64,000 nt of DNA, from the NCBI GenBank assembly GCA_965279115.1, contig OZ257137.1:2294001-2358000 (forward strand). Reading direction: 5' to 3'. Below the pieces are notes generated by a model that did no database searches, was not told the origin of the DNA, and was given only the letters and a program-made list of their open reading frames with translations. Position numbers and translations under genes: made by a program. This DNA comes from JAEUOS01 sp965279115 (GTDB taxonomy: Bacteria; Pseudomonadota; Gammaproteobacteria; Burkholderiales; JAEUOS01). Positions 1 through 10,299 of the stretch are shown in pieces (position 1 is the first letter of the stretch; every line of letters begins with the position of its first letter).

Positions 1-222
1 AAACGAGTGCGCTCGCCTTTCGCCGCTGTCGGCCGTCTTGACGTAGGACTTGAGCTGGCCGGTAATGAGGCGAAACGTCTCGCGCGGCGCAGGTACGCTC
101 ACCCGGTAGGCCGAGCCGGTGAGTTTCTGGCAGTCGGAGCAATTGCACAGACGTACCGTTTCAGGATCGACATCGGCCTCGTAGGTGACCTGGCCGCAAT
201 GGCACGAACCGGTGACTTTCAT
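1..222 (-). CDS. GFA family protein (glutathione-dependent formaldehyde-activating fold), partial
   Basis: Only the first 74 residues are inside the window; the C-terminus lies beyond the left edge. The visible part carries the zinc-binding cysteines of the GFA/CENP-V fold: SCHCG at residues 6-10 and CNCSDC at 26-31. The ATG is preceded by AAGGGGAG six bases upstream, a good RBS. Members of this family are small cytosolic zinc proteins. The founding member was proposed to help glutathione capture formaldehyde, but most homologues have no proven substrate, so I assign the fold and not a reaction. It reads in the same direction as the hydrolase gene that ends 41 bases upstream. Confidence 0.85.
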   Translation of the reverse strand, partial: MKVTGSCHCGQVTYEADVDPETVRLCNCSDCQKLTGSAYRVSVPAPRETFRLITGQLKSYVKTADSGERRAHSF

Positions 223-263
223 GCTGAACTCCCCTTGATCGAATTTAACGAAGTGCGCCGAAC

Positions 264-1241
264 CTAAACCGGAATGCGGATCGGGAAGGGCGGCGGCACC
301 GGCACGTGCGGCGCGACAATGCGGTTCCTGAGGATGCCGAGGCCGCTCACCTCCAGTTCGATTTCGTCACCGTGCTTGAGAAAGCGGCCGAGTTCGTTGC
401 CGCACCCGCCACCCACGGTGCCGGACCCCAGCACCTCGCCAGCGTAGAGGGTTTCATCCTCCGACATGTAGCTCACCATCTTGCCGAAGGTATGCTGCAT
501 GTCGCGCGAATTGCCGCGCGACCACTCCTCGCCGTTGACACGCGTCACCATGGTGAGCGCCTGCGGGTCGGGGATCTCGTCGGCTGTCACCAGCCACGGC
601 CCCATGGCGTTGCCGGTGTCGAAGTCCTTGCCCTTGGCGGGACCGAGCGCGCCGGCCATCTCGGTGTACTGCGCGTCGCGCGCGGAAAAGTCGTTGAAGA
701 TCATGTAGCCGAAAATGTACTGGCCTGCGTCTTCCACCTTGATGTTCTTGCCGCCGCGTCCGGTGACAAGGCCGATCTCCAGCTCGTAATCGACGGTTTG
801 CGAATAGGCCGGCCAGTGCACTTCGGCACCGGTGCCCACCACGCTGAAGCAGTTGCCCTTGTAGTAGATCGGTCGCTCGTACCAGACGCGCGGCAGTTCC
901 ACCGTGGCCGGATCGAGCCGCGCGGTGCCGATGCCGAACAGGTAGCGATTGGCGCGCGACTGGCGGAAATGTTTCTCGAAGCACAGGCAGTCGCGCAGGC
1001 GGCGCGGCACCGGCACCGGCGCCATCAGCTTCACCGACGCCAGTTCGCGCACCATGCCCGGCCTGGCCAGGAGCGCACGCGCCGCATCCAGCGCGGCTGC
1101 TCCCCCGTCGATCAAGGCCAGCATGTCGCGGAAATGCGCGCTTGCGTCAGAGGCGGTGAAGTCGACCAGCGTGGTTTCGCCGGGCAGCAGCGCACCGATG
1201 TGCTGCGCGCCCTCGGTCGTGATGAAGGTGACTAGTTTCAT
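264..1241 (-). CDS. Fumarylacetoacetate hydrolase (FAH) family protein
   Basis: This 325-residue cytosolic enzyme belongs to the FAH superfamily, whose members hydrolyse or decarboxylate beta-diketo acids at the end of aromatic-compound catabolism. The metal site is visible: ExE at residues 153 and 155 in DYELEIG, Asp184 in FNDFSARD, and the conserved lysine in GKDFDTG near 205. The C-terminus has the usual GSGTVGGGCG loop followed by the GDEIELEV strand. I start at the ATG giving MKLVTFIT; the frame stays open much further upstream, but that part overlaps the divergent cupin gene and has no family similarity. It may work with the neighbouring cupin and Bug receptor in one catabolic unit. The substrate cannot be read from the sequence. 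Confidence 0.88.
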   Translation of the reverse strand: MKLVTFITTEGAQHIGALLPGETTLVDFTASDASAHFRDMLALIDGGAAALDAARALLARPGMVRELASVKLMAPVPVPRRLRDCLCFEKHFRQSRANRYLFGIGTARLDPATVELPRVWYERPIYYKGNCFSVVGTGAEVHWPAYSQTVDYELEIGLVTGRGGKNIKVEDAGQYIFGYMIFNDFSARDAQYTEMAGALGPAKGKDFDTGNAMGPWLVTADEIPDPQALTMVTRVNGEEWSRGNSRDMQHTFGKMVSYMSEDETLYAGEVLGSGTVGGGCGNELGRFLKHGDEIELEVSGLGILRNRIVAPHVPVPPPFPIRIPV

Positions 1242-1367
1242 GGGAATGTCCGGGTTTGAAGTTTGTGCAAGGCGGCAATATAAGCCCGGCGGCGGTAGTA
1301 CGATGGCACCCGCCAGACACGACAACTGTCCAGCAGTGACCGAAAACGACACCACGAGGAGAACCCC

Positions 1368-1754
1368 ATGCAAGCCAAGCGCTATTTTGTCAGCGAATCC
1401 GAAGTCACCCCCTACAGCCCGGCCAACCATGAAGACACCGTCAACCGCCGCCTGATCGGGCCGGAGACCGTTGGGTCGAAAAACATCGAATTGCTGCTCG
1501 GTGTGGTGGGCGGCGCCAGCGGCGGCGCGCTGCCGCACATGCACCCCGGCATCGAGCAGGTCTGCTACATGCTGCAGGGCCGTGCCCGCGCCGAGGTGGA
1601 CGGCCAGGTCCGCGAACTCGGCCCCGGCGATGCCTGCTACTTCCCCGCCGACACCTTCCACACCTTCACCAAGGTGAGCGACGAGCCGGTGCGCGTGCTG
1701 GTGATGTACACCCCGCCCTATGGCGAGAACAAGGACAAGGCGGTCGCGAAATGA
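1368..1754 (+). CDS. Cupin domain protein
   Basis: This is a single-domain cupin of 128 residues. The first cupin motif is clear, with His57, His59 and Glu63 in PHMHPGIEQ followed by the LQG turn; the second motif supplies His98 in PADTFHTF. These residues would bind one divalent metal. The RBS AGGAG lies just before the ATG. The stop codon overlaps the start of the next gene (ATGA), so it is translationally coupled to a Bug-type solute receptor, and it diverges from an FAH-family hydrolase. That setting suggests a catabolic role such as a small dioxygenase, isomerase or ligand sensor, but cupins are functionally too varied to choose. Confidence 0.85.
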   Translation: MQAKRYFVSESEVTPYSPANHEDTVNRRLIGPETVGSKNIELLLGVVGGASGGALPHMHPGIEQVCYMLQGRARAEVDGQVRELGPGDACYFPADTFHTFTKVSDEPVRVLVMYTPPYGENKDKAVAK

Positions 1755-2722
1755 AGCGAGGCCTCTTTCGCGCAGCAGCCCTGTGCGTGCTGACCATGGC
1801 GGCGGGGAGCACCGTCGCGCAGTGGTCGCCGACCCAGAGCATCCGCATGCTCACGCCCTACGCGCCCGGCGGCGCGGCCGACATCGTCGCGCGCATCGTC
1901 GCCGACAAGCTGAGCCCGGCGCTCGGCCAGCCGGTGGTGGTCGAAAACCGCGGCGGCGCCGGCGGCATCATCGGCACCGAACTGGGCGCCAAGGCGCCGC
2001 CCGACGGCCATACCCTCATCTTCGGCTCGGACCCGCCTTACACCATCAACCCGCACCTGCAGAAGGTGCCCTACGACCCGCTCAAGGCTTTCGAGCATGT
2101 CAGCCTCACCGTCAACGTACCGCTGTTACTGGTGGTCAACCCGACGCGCGTTCCGATGGCGGGCGTCAAGGAACTGGTGGCCGCCGCACGCGCCAATCCG
2201 GGCAAGTACACCATCGCCTCCTCCGGCAACGGCTCGTCGGGCCATCTGGCGGCGGAACTCTTCAAGAGCCTCGCCGGCATCAACCTCGTGCATGTGGCCT
2301 ACAAGGGCCAGGCACCGGCCAATACCGACGTGCTGGGCGGGCAGGTCGACATGACCTTCACTTCCGTGGGCGCGTCGCTGCAGCACCTCAAGACCGGGCG
2401 GCTGAAGGCCCTGGCGATCTCCACGGCCAAACGCTTTCCCAGCCTGCCGGACCTGCCGACGATGGCCGAATCCGGCGTCACTGGCTACGACATCGGCGTG
2501 TGGCTGGGGGCGTCCTATCCGGCCGGTACCCCGCGCGCGGCGGTGGAACGCATCAATGCCGAGATCAACAAGATGCTCGAAATGCCGGACGTGCGGGCGC
2601 GGCTCGATACCCTCGGCTACGTGCCTGCGGGCGGCCGGCCGGAAGCGCTGACGCGGCGCATCGAATCCGACTATGCGCTCTTTGGCAAGCTGATCCGGGA
2701 GAACAACATCAAGGGGGAGTGA
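1751..2722 (+). CDS. Bug-type (TctC family) tripartite tricarboxylate transporter receptor
   Basis: A periplasmic solute-binding protein of 323 residues. It has a signal peptide (about residues 1-24, ending STVAQ), then the family's first-strand loop YAPGGAADI, the VENRGGAGG segment and the SSGNGSSGHLAAELF ligand-loop region. Bug receptors bind carboxylates, amino acids or aromatic acids and pass them to a TctA/TctB membrane pair. No TctA or TctB gene is in this window, so this is an orphan receptor, as is usual in Burkholderiales. It overlaps the upstream cupin gene by four bases (ATGA) and ends three bases before a convergent GST gene. The ligand is unknown. Confidence 0.92.
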   Translation: MKRGLFRAAALCVLTMAAGSTVAQWSPTQSIRMLTPYAPGGAADIVARIVADKLSPALGQPVVVENRGGAGGIIGTELGAKAPPDGHTLIFGSDPPYTINPHLQKVPYDPLKAFEHVSLTVNVPLLLVVNPTRVPMAGVKELVAAARANPGKYTIASSGNGSSGHLAAELFKSLAGINLVHVAYKGQAPANTDVLGGQVDMTFTSVGASLQHLKTGRLKALAISTAKRFPSLPDLPTMAESGVTGYDIGVWLGASYPAGTPRAAVERINAEINKMLEMPDVRARLDTLGYVPAGGRPEALTRRIESDYALFGKLIRENNIKGE

Positions 2723-2725
2723 AGC

Positions 2726-3373
2726 TCACTCGAACGGAAACCTGGCTTTCCAGAAGGTCGCTAGTCGCGGATCGTCATCCACCCGCTGCACCACAGACGC
2801 CATGCGCGGCGCGGCGCCACAAAAGCGCTCGCGCCAGGGACCAAAACGCGATACCACCGTGACATAGAGATCGAGGACGGAAAGCTGCTCGCCCAGCAGG
2901 TAGCGTCCGGGATCGATTTCCCGGTCCATGTGGCTCCAGCAGAACGCGATGCGATCATGCACAGCATTGACCACCGTCTCGCGCGCGGTCTCCGGTGCAC
3001 CGATGCGCCCCACATCGGGCTTGATCCAATGCAGGGCATAGATTGCCGACGACACATAGACCATCCAGCGGAGAAACTTGCGGCGACGCGGATCCGAAGG
3101 CAAAGGCGCCATCCCGGCATCTGGGACCAAATCTGCCAGGTAGATCAGGATCGCCGCGCTTTCGGTCATCACTTCGCCGTCCGGCAATACCAACGTCGGC
3201 ACCTGGCGCATCGGGTTGACCGGCGCCACCTGCTCGCGCGCCTGCTCGTCAACCCAGGTGGCTCCTTCAATCAGCGTGTAGGGCAACCCAAGCAGTGTCA
3301 GGGTCGCTTCGACCGGGATCGAACCCGAGCCGCGCGCACCATAGACCGTCAAGCCGGGCGATGCGGATTCCAC
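2726..3373 (-). CDS. Glutathione S-transferase family protein
   Basis: This 215-residue protein has the two-domain GST layout. An N-terminal thioredoxin-like domain (about 1-90) contains the cis-proline motif RQVPTLVL and the glutathione-contacting ESAAILIYL. An all-helical C-terminal domain contains LSVLDLYV, matching the N-capping box seen in bacterial beta-class-like GSTs. The best start is a GTG two bases after the stop codon of the upstream gene, so the two are probably co-translated. The specific conjugation or reductase activity is not predictable. It converges on the Bug receptor with a three-base gap and no terminator-like hairpin. Confidence 0.85.
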   Translation of the reverse strand: MESASPGLTVYGARGSGSIPVEATLTLLGLPYTLIEGATWVDEQAREQVAPVNPMRQVPTLVLPDGEVMTESAAILIYLADLVPDAGMAPLPSDPRRRKFLRWMVYVSSAIYALHWIKPDVGRIGAPETARETVVNAVHDRIAFCWSHMDREIDPGRYLLGEQLSVLDLYVTVVSRFGPWRERFCGAAPRMASVVQRVDDDPRLATFWKARFPFE

Positions 3374-3374
3374 G

Positions 3375-3686
3375 CTAGAACGGCCGCTTGGCCGTCAGAA
3401 TCTCCCACCACAGGCGCCAGTCGCCCATCAGGCTGTACCCCGGGTACTTGAAGGTCGCGGGCCTGTTGCGTTCGAAGAAGAAGTGCCCGACCCATGCAAA
3501 TGCGTAGCCCTGGACGAGGGCCACCAACAGCAGCCACCATGACTGCGTGACCACCGCGGTCACAAGGATGATGAGCGCGATGCTGGTGCCGACGAAATGC
3601 AGGCGCCTGGAGACAAGGTTCTTGTGCTCGTCCAGATAGAAGGGGTAGAAATCGGCGAATGTCTTGTAGCGCTCTTGATTGCTCAC
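3375..3686 (-). CDS. Mpo1-like / DUF962 membrane protein
   Basis: A small inner-membrane protein of 103 residues with two hydrophobic segments, SIALIILVTAVV and the one around VALVQGYAFAWVGHF. It matches the DUF962/Mpo1-like family: an early LDEHKN, then RRLHFVGTS, VGHFFFERNRPATFKYP and a C-terminal GDWRLWWEIL. The histidines in these motifs are the ones conserved in yeast Mpo1, an Fe(II) dioxygenase of fatty-acid alpha-oxidation; whether the bacterial proteins share that activity is uncertain. I start at GTG (VSNQERYK) because AGGAGG sits seven bases upstream; a longer frame without an RBS exists. It is immediately followed by the GST gene. Confidence 0.8.
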   Translation of the reverse strand: MSNQERYKTFADFYPFYLDEHKNLVSRRLHFVGTSIALIILVTAVVTQSWWLLLVALVQGYAFAWVGHFFFERNRPATFKYPGYSLMGDWRLWWEILTAKRPF

Positions 3687-3834
3687 TGGCCGCCCTCCTG
3701 CGTCGGTGCACAAGGCTCGCACGTTATCAGGGCCACGTGGTATCCGACAAGCCTTGCCGCAAGTCATGGGTATGGAAGCGCCGTTCCGGTGGACCGGTTA
3801 TGCTTGGACGTTCGCATTCCACCGGCTCGCCTCA

Positions 3835-5262
3835 ATGCTTTTTTCCCATCGCGTGATCGTCCACTGTGCGATCGGCCTGCTGGCCGGGATGTATGCCTGT
3901 GCCGGCCCGGCTAGCGCCCAGACCCCCACCCCCGCCCAGCAACAACTGCGCGAGCTCTACAAGGAACTCGTCGAGATCAACACCACCGATTCCGCCGGCA
4001 GTTGCACCGTGGCGGCCGAGGCGATGCAGAAACGCCTGGTGGCCGGCGGCATCCCGGCCTCCGACATCCGCATCATCGTGCCACCCGGCGCGCCGAAAAA
4101 GGGCAACCTGGTGGCGCGCTATCGCGGCACCGGCACGAAGAAACCGATCCTGCTCCTGGGCCACCTGGACGTGGTGGAAGCCAAACGCGAAGACTGGGTG
4201 CGCGACCCGTTCAAGCTGATCGAGGAAGGCGGCTACTTTTACGCCCGCGGCGCCGCCGATGACAAGTCGATGGTGGCGATCTTCCTCGACAACCTGATCC
4301 GCTACCGGCGCGAAGGTTTCCGGCCTGAGCGCGACATCATCGTCGCGGCCACCTGCGACGAGGAGATCATCCCGTCGAAGTTCAATGGCGTGGAATACCT
4401 GCTCAAGCATCACCGCGACCTGATCGACGCCGAGTTCGCCCTCAACGAAGGCTCGGGCGGCCTGCTCGATGCGGCCGGCAAGCCGGTGCGCATGGGCATA
4501 CAGGCAGGCGAAAAGGTGTTCCAGACCTACACGCTGGAAGTGACCAACCCCGGCGGGCACAGTTCGGTGCCGCGCAAGGACAACGCCATCACCCACATGG
4601 CGGCCGGCCTGGCGCGACTGGGCGCCCATGACTGGCCGTTCAAGCTCTCCGACACCACCCGCGCCTACTTCGAGCGCATGGCCGCCATCGAGGGTGGGCA
4701 GACCGGCGCGGACATGCGCGCCATCCTGCGCGATCCGCCGGATGCGGCGGCACTGGCGCGGCTCTCGCAAAGCCCGCTGCACAACGCCACCTTCCGCACC
4801 ACCTGCGTGGCCACCATGATCGACGGTGGCCATGCCACCAACGCCCTGCCGCAGCGGGTACGCGCCACGGTGAACTGCCGGGTGCTGCCGGGCGAGCCGG
4901 TTGACGAGGTCACCAGGACCATCGTCCGGGTGCTCGACAACGACAAGATCAAGGTGTCCATGGTCGGCGCGCCGACGCTCTCGCCCGCGCCGCCGCTGAC
5001 CCGCGAGATCATGGCACCGGTGGAGCAGGTCACCGCGCAGATGTGGCCGGGCGTGCCGCTGGTGCCGACCATGCTGGTGGCCACCACCGACAGCCGCTTC
5101 ATGAACAATGCCGGCATCCCGGCCTACGGGCTTTCGGGCATGTTCCGCGACCCGGACGGCGGCGGCGTGCATGGCCTGAACGAGCGCATCCGCGTGCAAT
5201 CCCTCTACGAAGGCCACGAGTTCCTGTACCGCGTGGTCAAGCTCTACGCGGGCGGCCGATGA
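3835..5262 (+). CDS. Secreted M20 family metallopeptidase
   Basis: This 475-residue zinc exopeptidase of the M20/ArgE/dapE type begins with a signal peptide ending ASAQ (about residue 29), so it is exported. The two-zinc site is complete: His110 and Asp112 in GHLDVV, the bridging Asp142 in RGAADDK, the catalytic pair Glu176-Glu177 in CDEEI, a later acidic ligand in NEGSGG and a C-terminal histidine in VHGLNE. The dimerisation or lid domain lies around residues 220-350. Such enzymes cleave dipeptides, N-acyl amino acids or carbamoylated amino acids; the exact substrate is unknown. The frame is open upstream, but MLFSH gives the signal peptide and is preferred. Confidence 0.9.
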   Translation: MLFSHRVIVHCAIGLLAGMYACAGPASAQTPTPAQQQLRELYKELVEINTTDSAGSCTVAAEAMQKRLVAGGIPASDIRIIVPPGAPKKGNLVARYRGTGTKKPILLLGHLDVVEAKREDWVRDPFKLIEEGGYFYARGAADDKSMVAIFLDNLIRYRREGFRPERDIIVAATCDEEIIPSKFNGVEYLLKHHRDLIDAEFALNEGSGGLLDAAGKPVRMGIQAGEKVFQTYTLEVTNPGGHSSVPRKDNAITHMAAGLARLGAHDWPFKLSDTTRAYFERMAAIEGGQTGADMRAILRDPPDAAALARLSQSPLHNATFRTTCVATMIDGGHATNALPQRVRATVNCRVLPGEPVDEVTRTIVRVLDNDKIKVSMVGAPTLSPAPPLTREIMAPVEQVTAQMWPGVPLVPTMLVATTDSRFMNNAGIPAYGLSGMFRDPDGGGVHGLNERIRVQSLYEGHEFLYRVVKLYAGGR

Positions 5263-5287
5263 AGGGCCACCGCAGGAAAGTCTCCGC

Positions 5288-5824
5288 ATGGCACTGAAGT
5301 CCACCATCTACAAAGCCGAGCTGCAGGTGGCCGACATGGACCGGCATTACTATGCCGACCATCCGCTCACCATCGCCTGCCATCCATCCGAAACCGCCGA
5401 ACGCATGATGGTGCGCGTGCTCGCCTTCGCGCTCAACGCCCATGAGCTGCTGGCTTTCGGCAAGGGCCTGTCGGACGTGGAGGAACCCGACCTTTGGCGG
5501 CGCGACCTCACCGGCGCGGTGGAGCAGTGGATCGAGGTCGGCCAGCCTGACGACAGAACCATCCTCAAGGCCTGCGGCAAGGCCGACGCGATGCTGGTCT
5601 ACGCCTACGGCACCAGCACGCCGCAATGGTGGAAGGCCACCGGCCCCAAGGTCGAGCGGGCGAAAAACCTCACCGTATACGCCCTCGACCCCGAGGCGGT
5701 GCGCGCGCTGGGCAAGCTGGCCGCGCGCAACATGCGCCTGCAGTGCACCATCCAGGACGGCGACATCTGGATGCGCAACGATTCCGATTCGGTGCAGATC
5801 ACCCTGACCCCGCTGAAAGGCTGA
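5288..5824 (+). CDS. yaeQ: YaeQ family protein
   Basis: A 178-residue cytosolic protein that aligns end to end with the YaeQ family, beginning MALKSTIYKAELQV and including MDRHYY, HPSETAERMM, DLWRRDL and DLTGAVEQWIEVGQP. YaeQ has a PD-(D/E)XK nuclease-like fold, with the acidic and lysine positions of that core around EVGQPDD and KACGKAD. In enterobacteria it was first noticed for suppressing loss of the antiterminator RfaH, but its molecular role is unproved. It lies 25 bases after the M20 peptidase and four bases before the S4-domain gene, with which it is probably co-transcribed. Confidence 0.9.
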   Translation: MALKSTIYKAELQVADMDRHYYADHPLTIACHPSETAERMMVRVLAFALNAHELLAFGKGLSDVEEPDLWRRDLTGAVEQWIEVGQPDDRTILKACGKADAMLVYAYGTSTPQWWKATGPKVERAKNLTVYALDPEAVRALGKLAARNMRLQCTIQDGDIWMRNDSDSVQITLTPLKG

Positions 5825-5828
5825 AGCC

Positions 5829-6077
5829 ATGCCGGATCTCAAAGTGCCCATCCACACCGAATATATCGAGCTGAACCAGTTGCTCAAGCTGGCCGGTGTG
5901 GTCGATAGTGGCGGCGCCGGCAAGGCGCTGGTGGCCGCCGGCGGCATCCGCGTCAACAACAAGGAAGAATTGCGCAAGACCGCCAAGATCCGCCCGGGCC
6001 AGCGGGTGCAGGCCGGGGAGGTACGTATCCGCGTGGTCGCCGCCAAGTCGGTCGCCGATGGGCCTGCGGACGAATAA
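5829..6077 (+). CDS. S4-domain RNA-binding protein (YbcJ-like)
   Basis: This is an 82-residue protein consisting almost wholly of one S4 RNA-binding domain: the helix LNQLLKLAGVVDSGG, then KALVAAGGIRVNN, a basic segment KEELRKTAKIR, and the closing strand GQRVQAGEVRIRVV. The length and motif order match E. coli YbcJ, a stand-alone S4 protein thought to bind structured RNA. It starts four bases after yaeQ and is likely expressed with it. The RNA target cannot be deduced. Confidence 0.85.
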   Translation: MPDLKVPIHTEYIELNQLLKLAGVVDSGGAGKALVAAGGIRVNNKEELRKTAKIRPGQRVQAGEVRIRVVAAKSVADGPADE

Positions 6078-6167
6078 GGGGCCGAAAACATGGCCCAAAC
6101 ACCGCCTGTTCGCACAATGGCACACCCCTTGCGTTGATATTCTGGACCTGATGCCCAACTTTCGTTC

Positions 6168-6470
6168 ATGAACATGCACGATTCGGCCCTGTCCCCGCAG
6201 TCCATCCGTCTGGACAAGCTCCAGCAGAACATCCTGGAGAAGCTCTACTCCCGGTCCGAGCGGCGCCACACGCTGCCGGAACTGGCGCGCGAGGTTTTTC
6301 CCGGTGCTGCCGCCTACCGCGACGCGGAATTGCTGGGATTCGTGATGCCGCGACTGCGCCGCATGCGCTCGCTGGATTTTGTGCGCATCGAGCGCATGGG
6401 CCCGGACATGGCGGCTTCCATCAGCCTGCGCGGCATCGAATTCATGGAACGCCAGCCGCAGGTGTCCTGA
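6168..6470 (+). CDS. Uncharacterised small protein, possible winged helix
   Basis: I do not recognise this 100-residue gene. The protein is mostly helical and hydrophilic. A central stretch (residues about 12-90) has LDKLQQNILEKLY, HTLPELAREVF, LLGFVMPRLRRMRSL and then two short strands (FVRIERM, ASISLRGIEFM), a pattern compatible with a winged-helix DNA-binding fold; that is inference only. Two in-frame ATGs (MNM) are available and no strong RBS precedes either. Codon use and GC-rich third positions look native. It stands alone between the S4 gene and the hydrolase-ligase fusion. Confidence 0.6.
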   Translation: MNMHDSALSPQSIRLDKLQQNILEKLYSRSERRHTLPELAREVFPGAAAYRDAELLGFVMPRLRRMRSLDFVRIERMGPDMAASISLRGIEFMERQPQVS

Positions 6471-6551
6471 GCGCCCGCAAGGGTTCGCGGGGATTTTCAC
6501 GCCGCACTGCGGTTTGACGCTTCGGGTCGGGAGCGGCATGATGCGCTGCTC

Positions 6552-9067
<2,516 letters not shown>

Positions 9068-9095
<28 letters not shown>

Positions 9096-10246
9096 CCGCG
9101 CAACGGTTCATCCGCAGTCACCGCTCCTTCCTGGCTTAGCGTGCCGACGCGCACGCCGATCAGGCGGATCGGCCGTGCAAAGCGCTGCTCCGGCGCCACC
9201 CGTGCCAGTGCCGCAAACGCCGCCTTGCGGATGGCCAGCGCGTCGTTCACCGGTACTTCGACGCTGTTGTCGCGGGTGACGATGCGGAAGTTGTCGTAGC
9301 GCACCTTCACGCCGATGGTCTTGCCGACATAGCCGCGTTTCTTCAGGTCTTCGGCCACCTGCTGGCACAGCTTCACCAACACGCGCGCGATGGCGTCCCA
9401 GTCGCGGGTGTCTTCCTCGAAGGTGGTTTCGCGGCTGCGCGACTTGGGCTCCTGGAAGGTGACCACCGGCCGCTCGTCGCGGCCGTAGGCGCACTCGTGC
9501 AGCCAGCGGCCGTAGTTCTGGCCGAAGTGGCGCATCAGGAATTGCGGCGTCTCGCGCGCCAGGTCGCCGATGGTGTGGATGTCGAGCTTTTGCAGCTTTT
9601 CATTGGCCTTGGGGCCCACGCCATTGATACGCTTGGCCGGCAGCGGCCAGATCATCGTTTCCAGGTCATCCGGTTCGATCAGCGTGAGGCCGTCGGGCTT
9701 GTCGAGTTCCGAGCCGATCTTGGCCAGGAGCTTGTTGGGCGCCACCGCGATGGAGCATGTCAACCCGGTGGCTGCGCGCACCGCGTCCTTGATGTTCTGC
9801 GCCACCAGCCGCGCGTCGCCCGGCACCCCGGTCAGGTCGATGTATACCTCATCGATACCGCGGTCCTCGATCTCCGGCGCGATGCTGGCGATCGCCTCCT
9901 TGAACAGGCGGGAAAGGCGCCGGTATTCGTCGAAGTCGGCCGGCAGCATCAGTGCCTGCGGGCACAAGGCGCGCGCCTTCATCATGGCCATGGCCGAATG
10001 CACGCCGAAGGCGCGCGCCTCGTAGGTACAGGTGGTCACCACGCCGCGTCCGGCGTACTCGGACAAGGGACGTGCCGTGCCATCCGGCGAATTGCGCCGC
10101 CCGCCGATCACCACCGGCAGGCCGCGCAACTCGGGCCGGCGCAACAGTTCGACGGACGCGTAAAAGGCGTCCATGTCGAGATGGGCAATGCGCCGTCTGG
10201 GTGACGCACCGGGGGGCGCAACTGCGGCAACTACGTCGGCGTGCAT
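9068..10246 (-). CDS. dinB: DNA polymerase IV (Y family)
   Basis: A 392-residue error-prone translesion polymerase. The palm motif HLDMDAFYASVE gives Asp24 (with Asp26), and IDEVYIDLTG gives the second catalytic acid pair, Asp132-Glu133. The helix-hairpin-helix thumb (KRINGVGPKANEKL) and the little-finger domain (ETTFEEDTRDW to the end) are present. Compared with E. coli Pol IV there is a short insertion between VVIGG and RGVVTT (about residues 50-66). The protein ends LELFGD, with no clear beta-clamp-binding tail, although QTLELFGD could serve as a QxxLxLF clamp motif. No LexA box is obvious upstream. It is convergent with the fusion gene and divergent from the molybdopterin enzyme. Confidence 0.95.
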
Positions 10247-10299
10247 GCCACAATGCTAAGTCAAAGTGAATTTCCCGGCACCACCCGCCACCCACTGAC

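Noticed and set aside
1242..1661. N-terminal extension of the FAH-family protein
   Set aside because: It overlaps the divergent cupin gene and the normal family N-terminus begins at MKLVTF.
6079..6105. GGGCC/GGCCC hairpin after the S4 gene
   Set aside because: Only five base pairs and no U-run; not strong enough to call a terminator.
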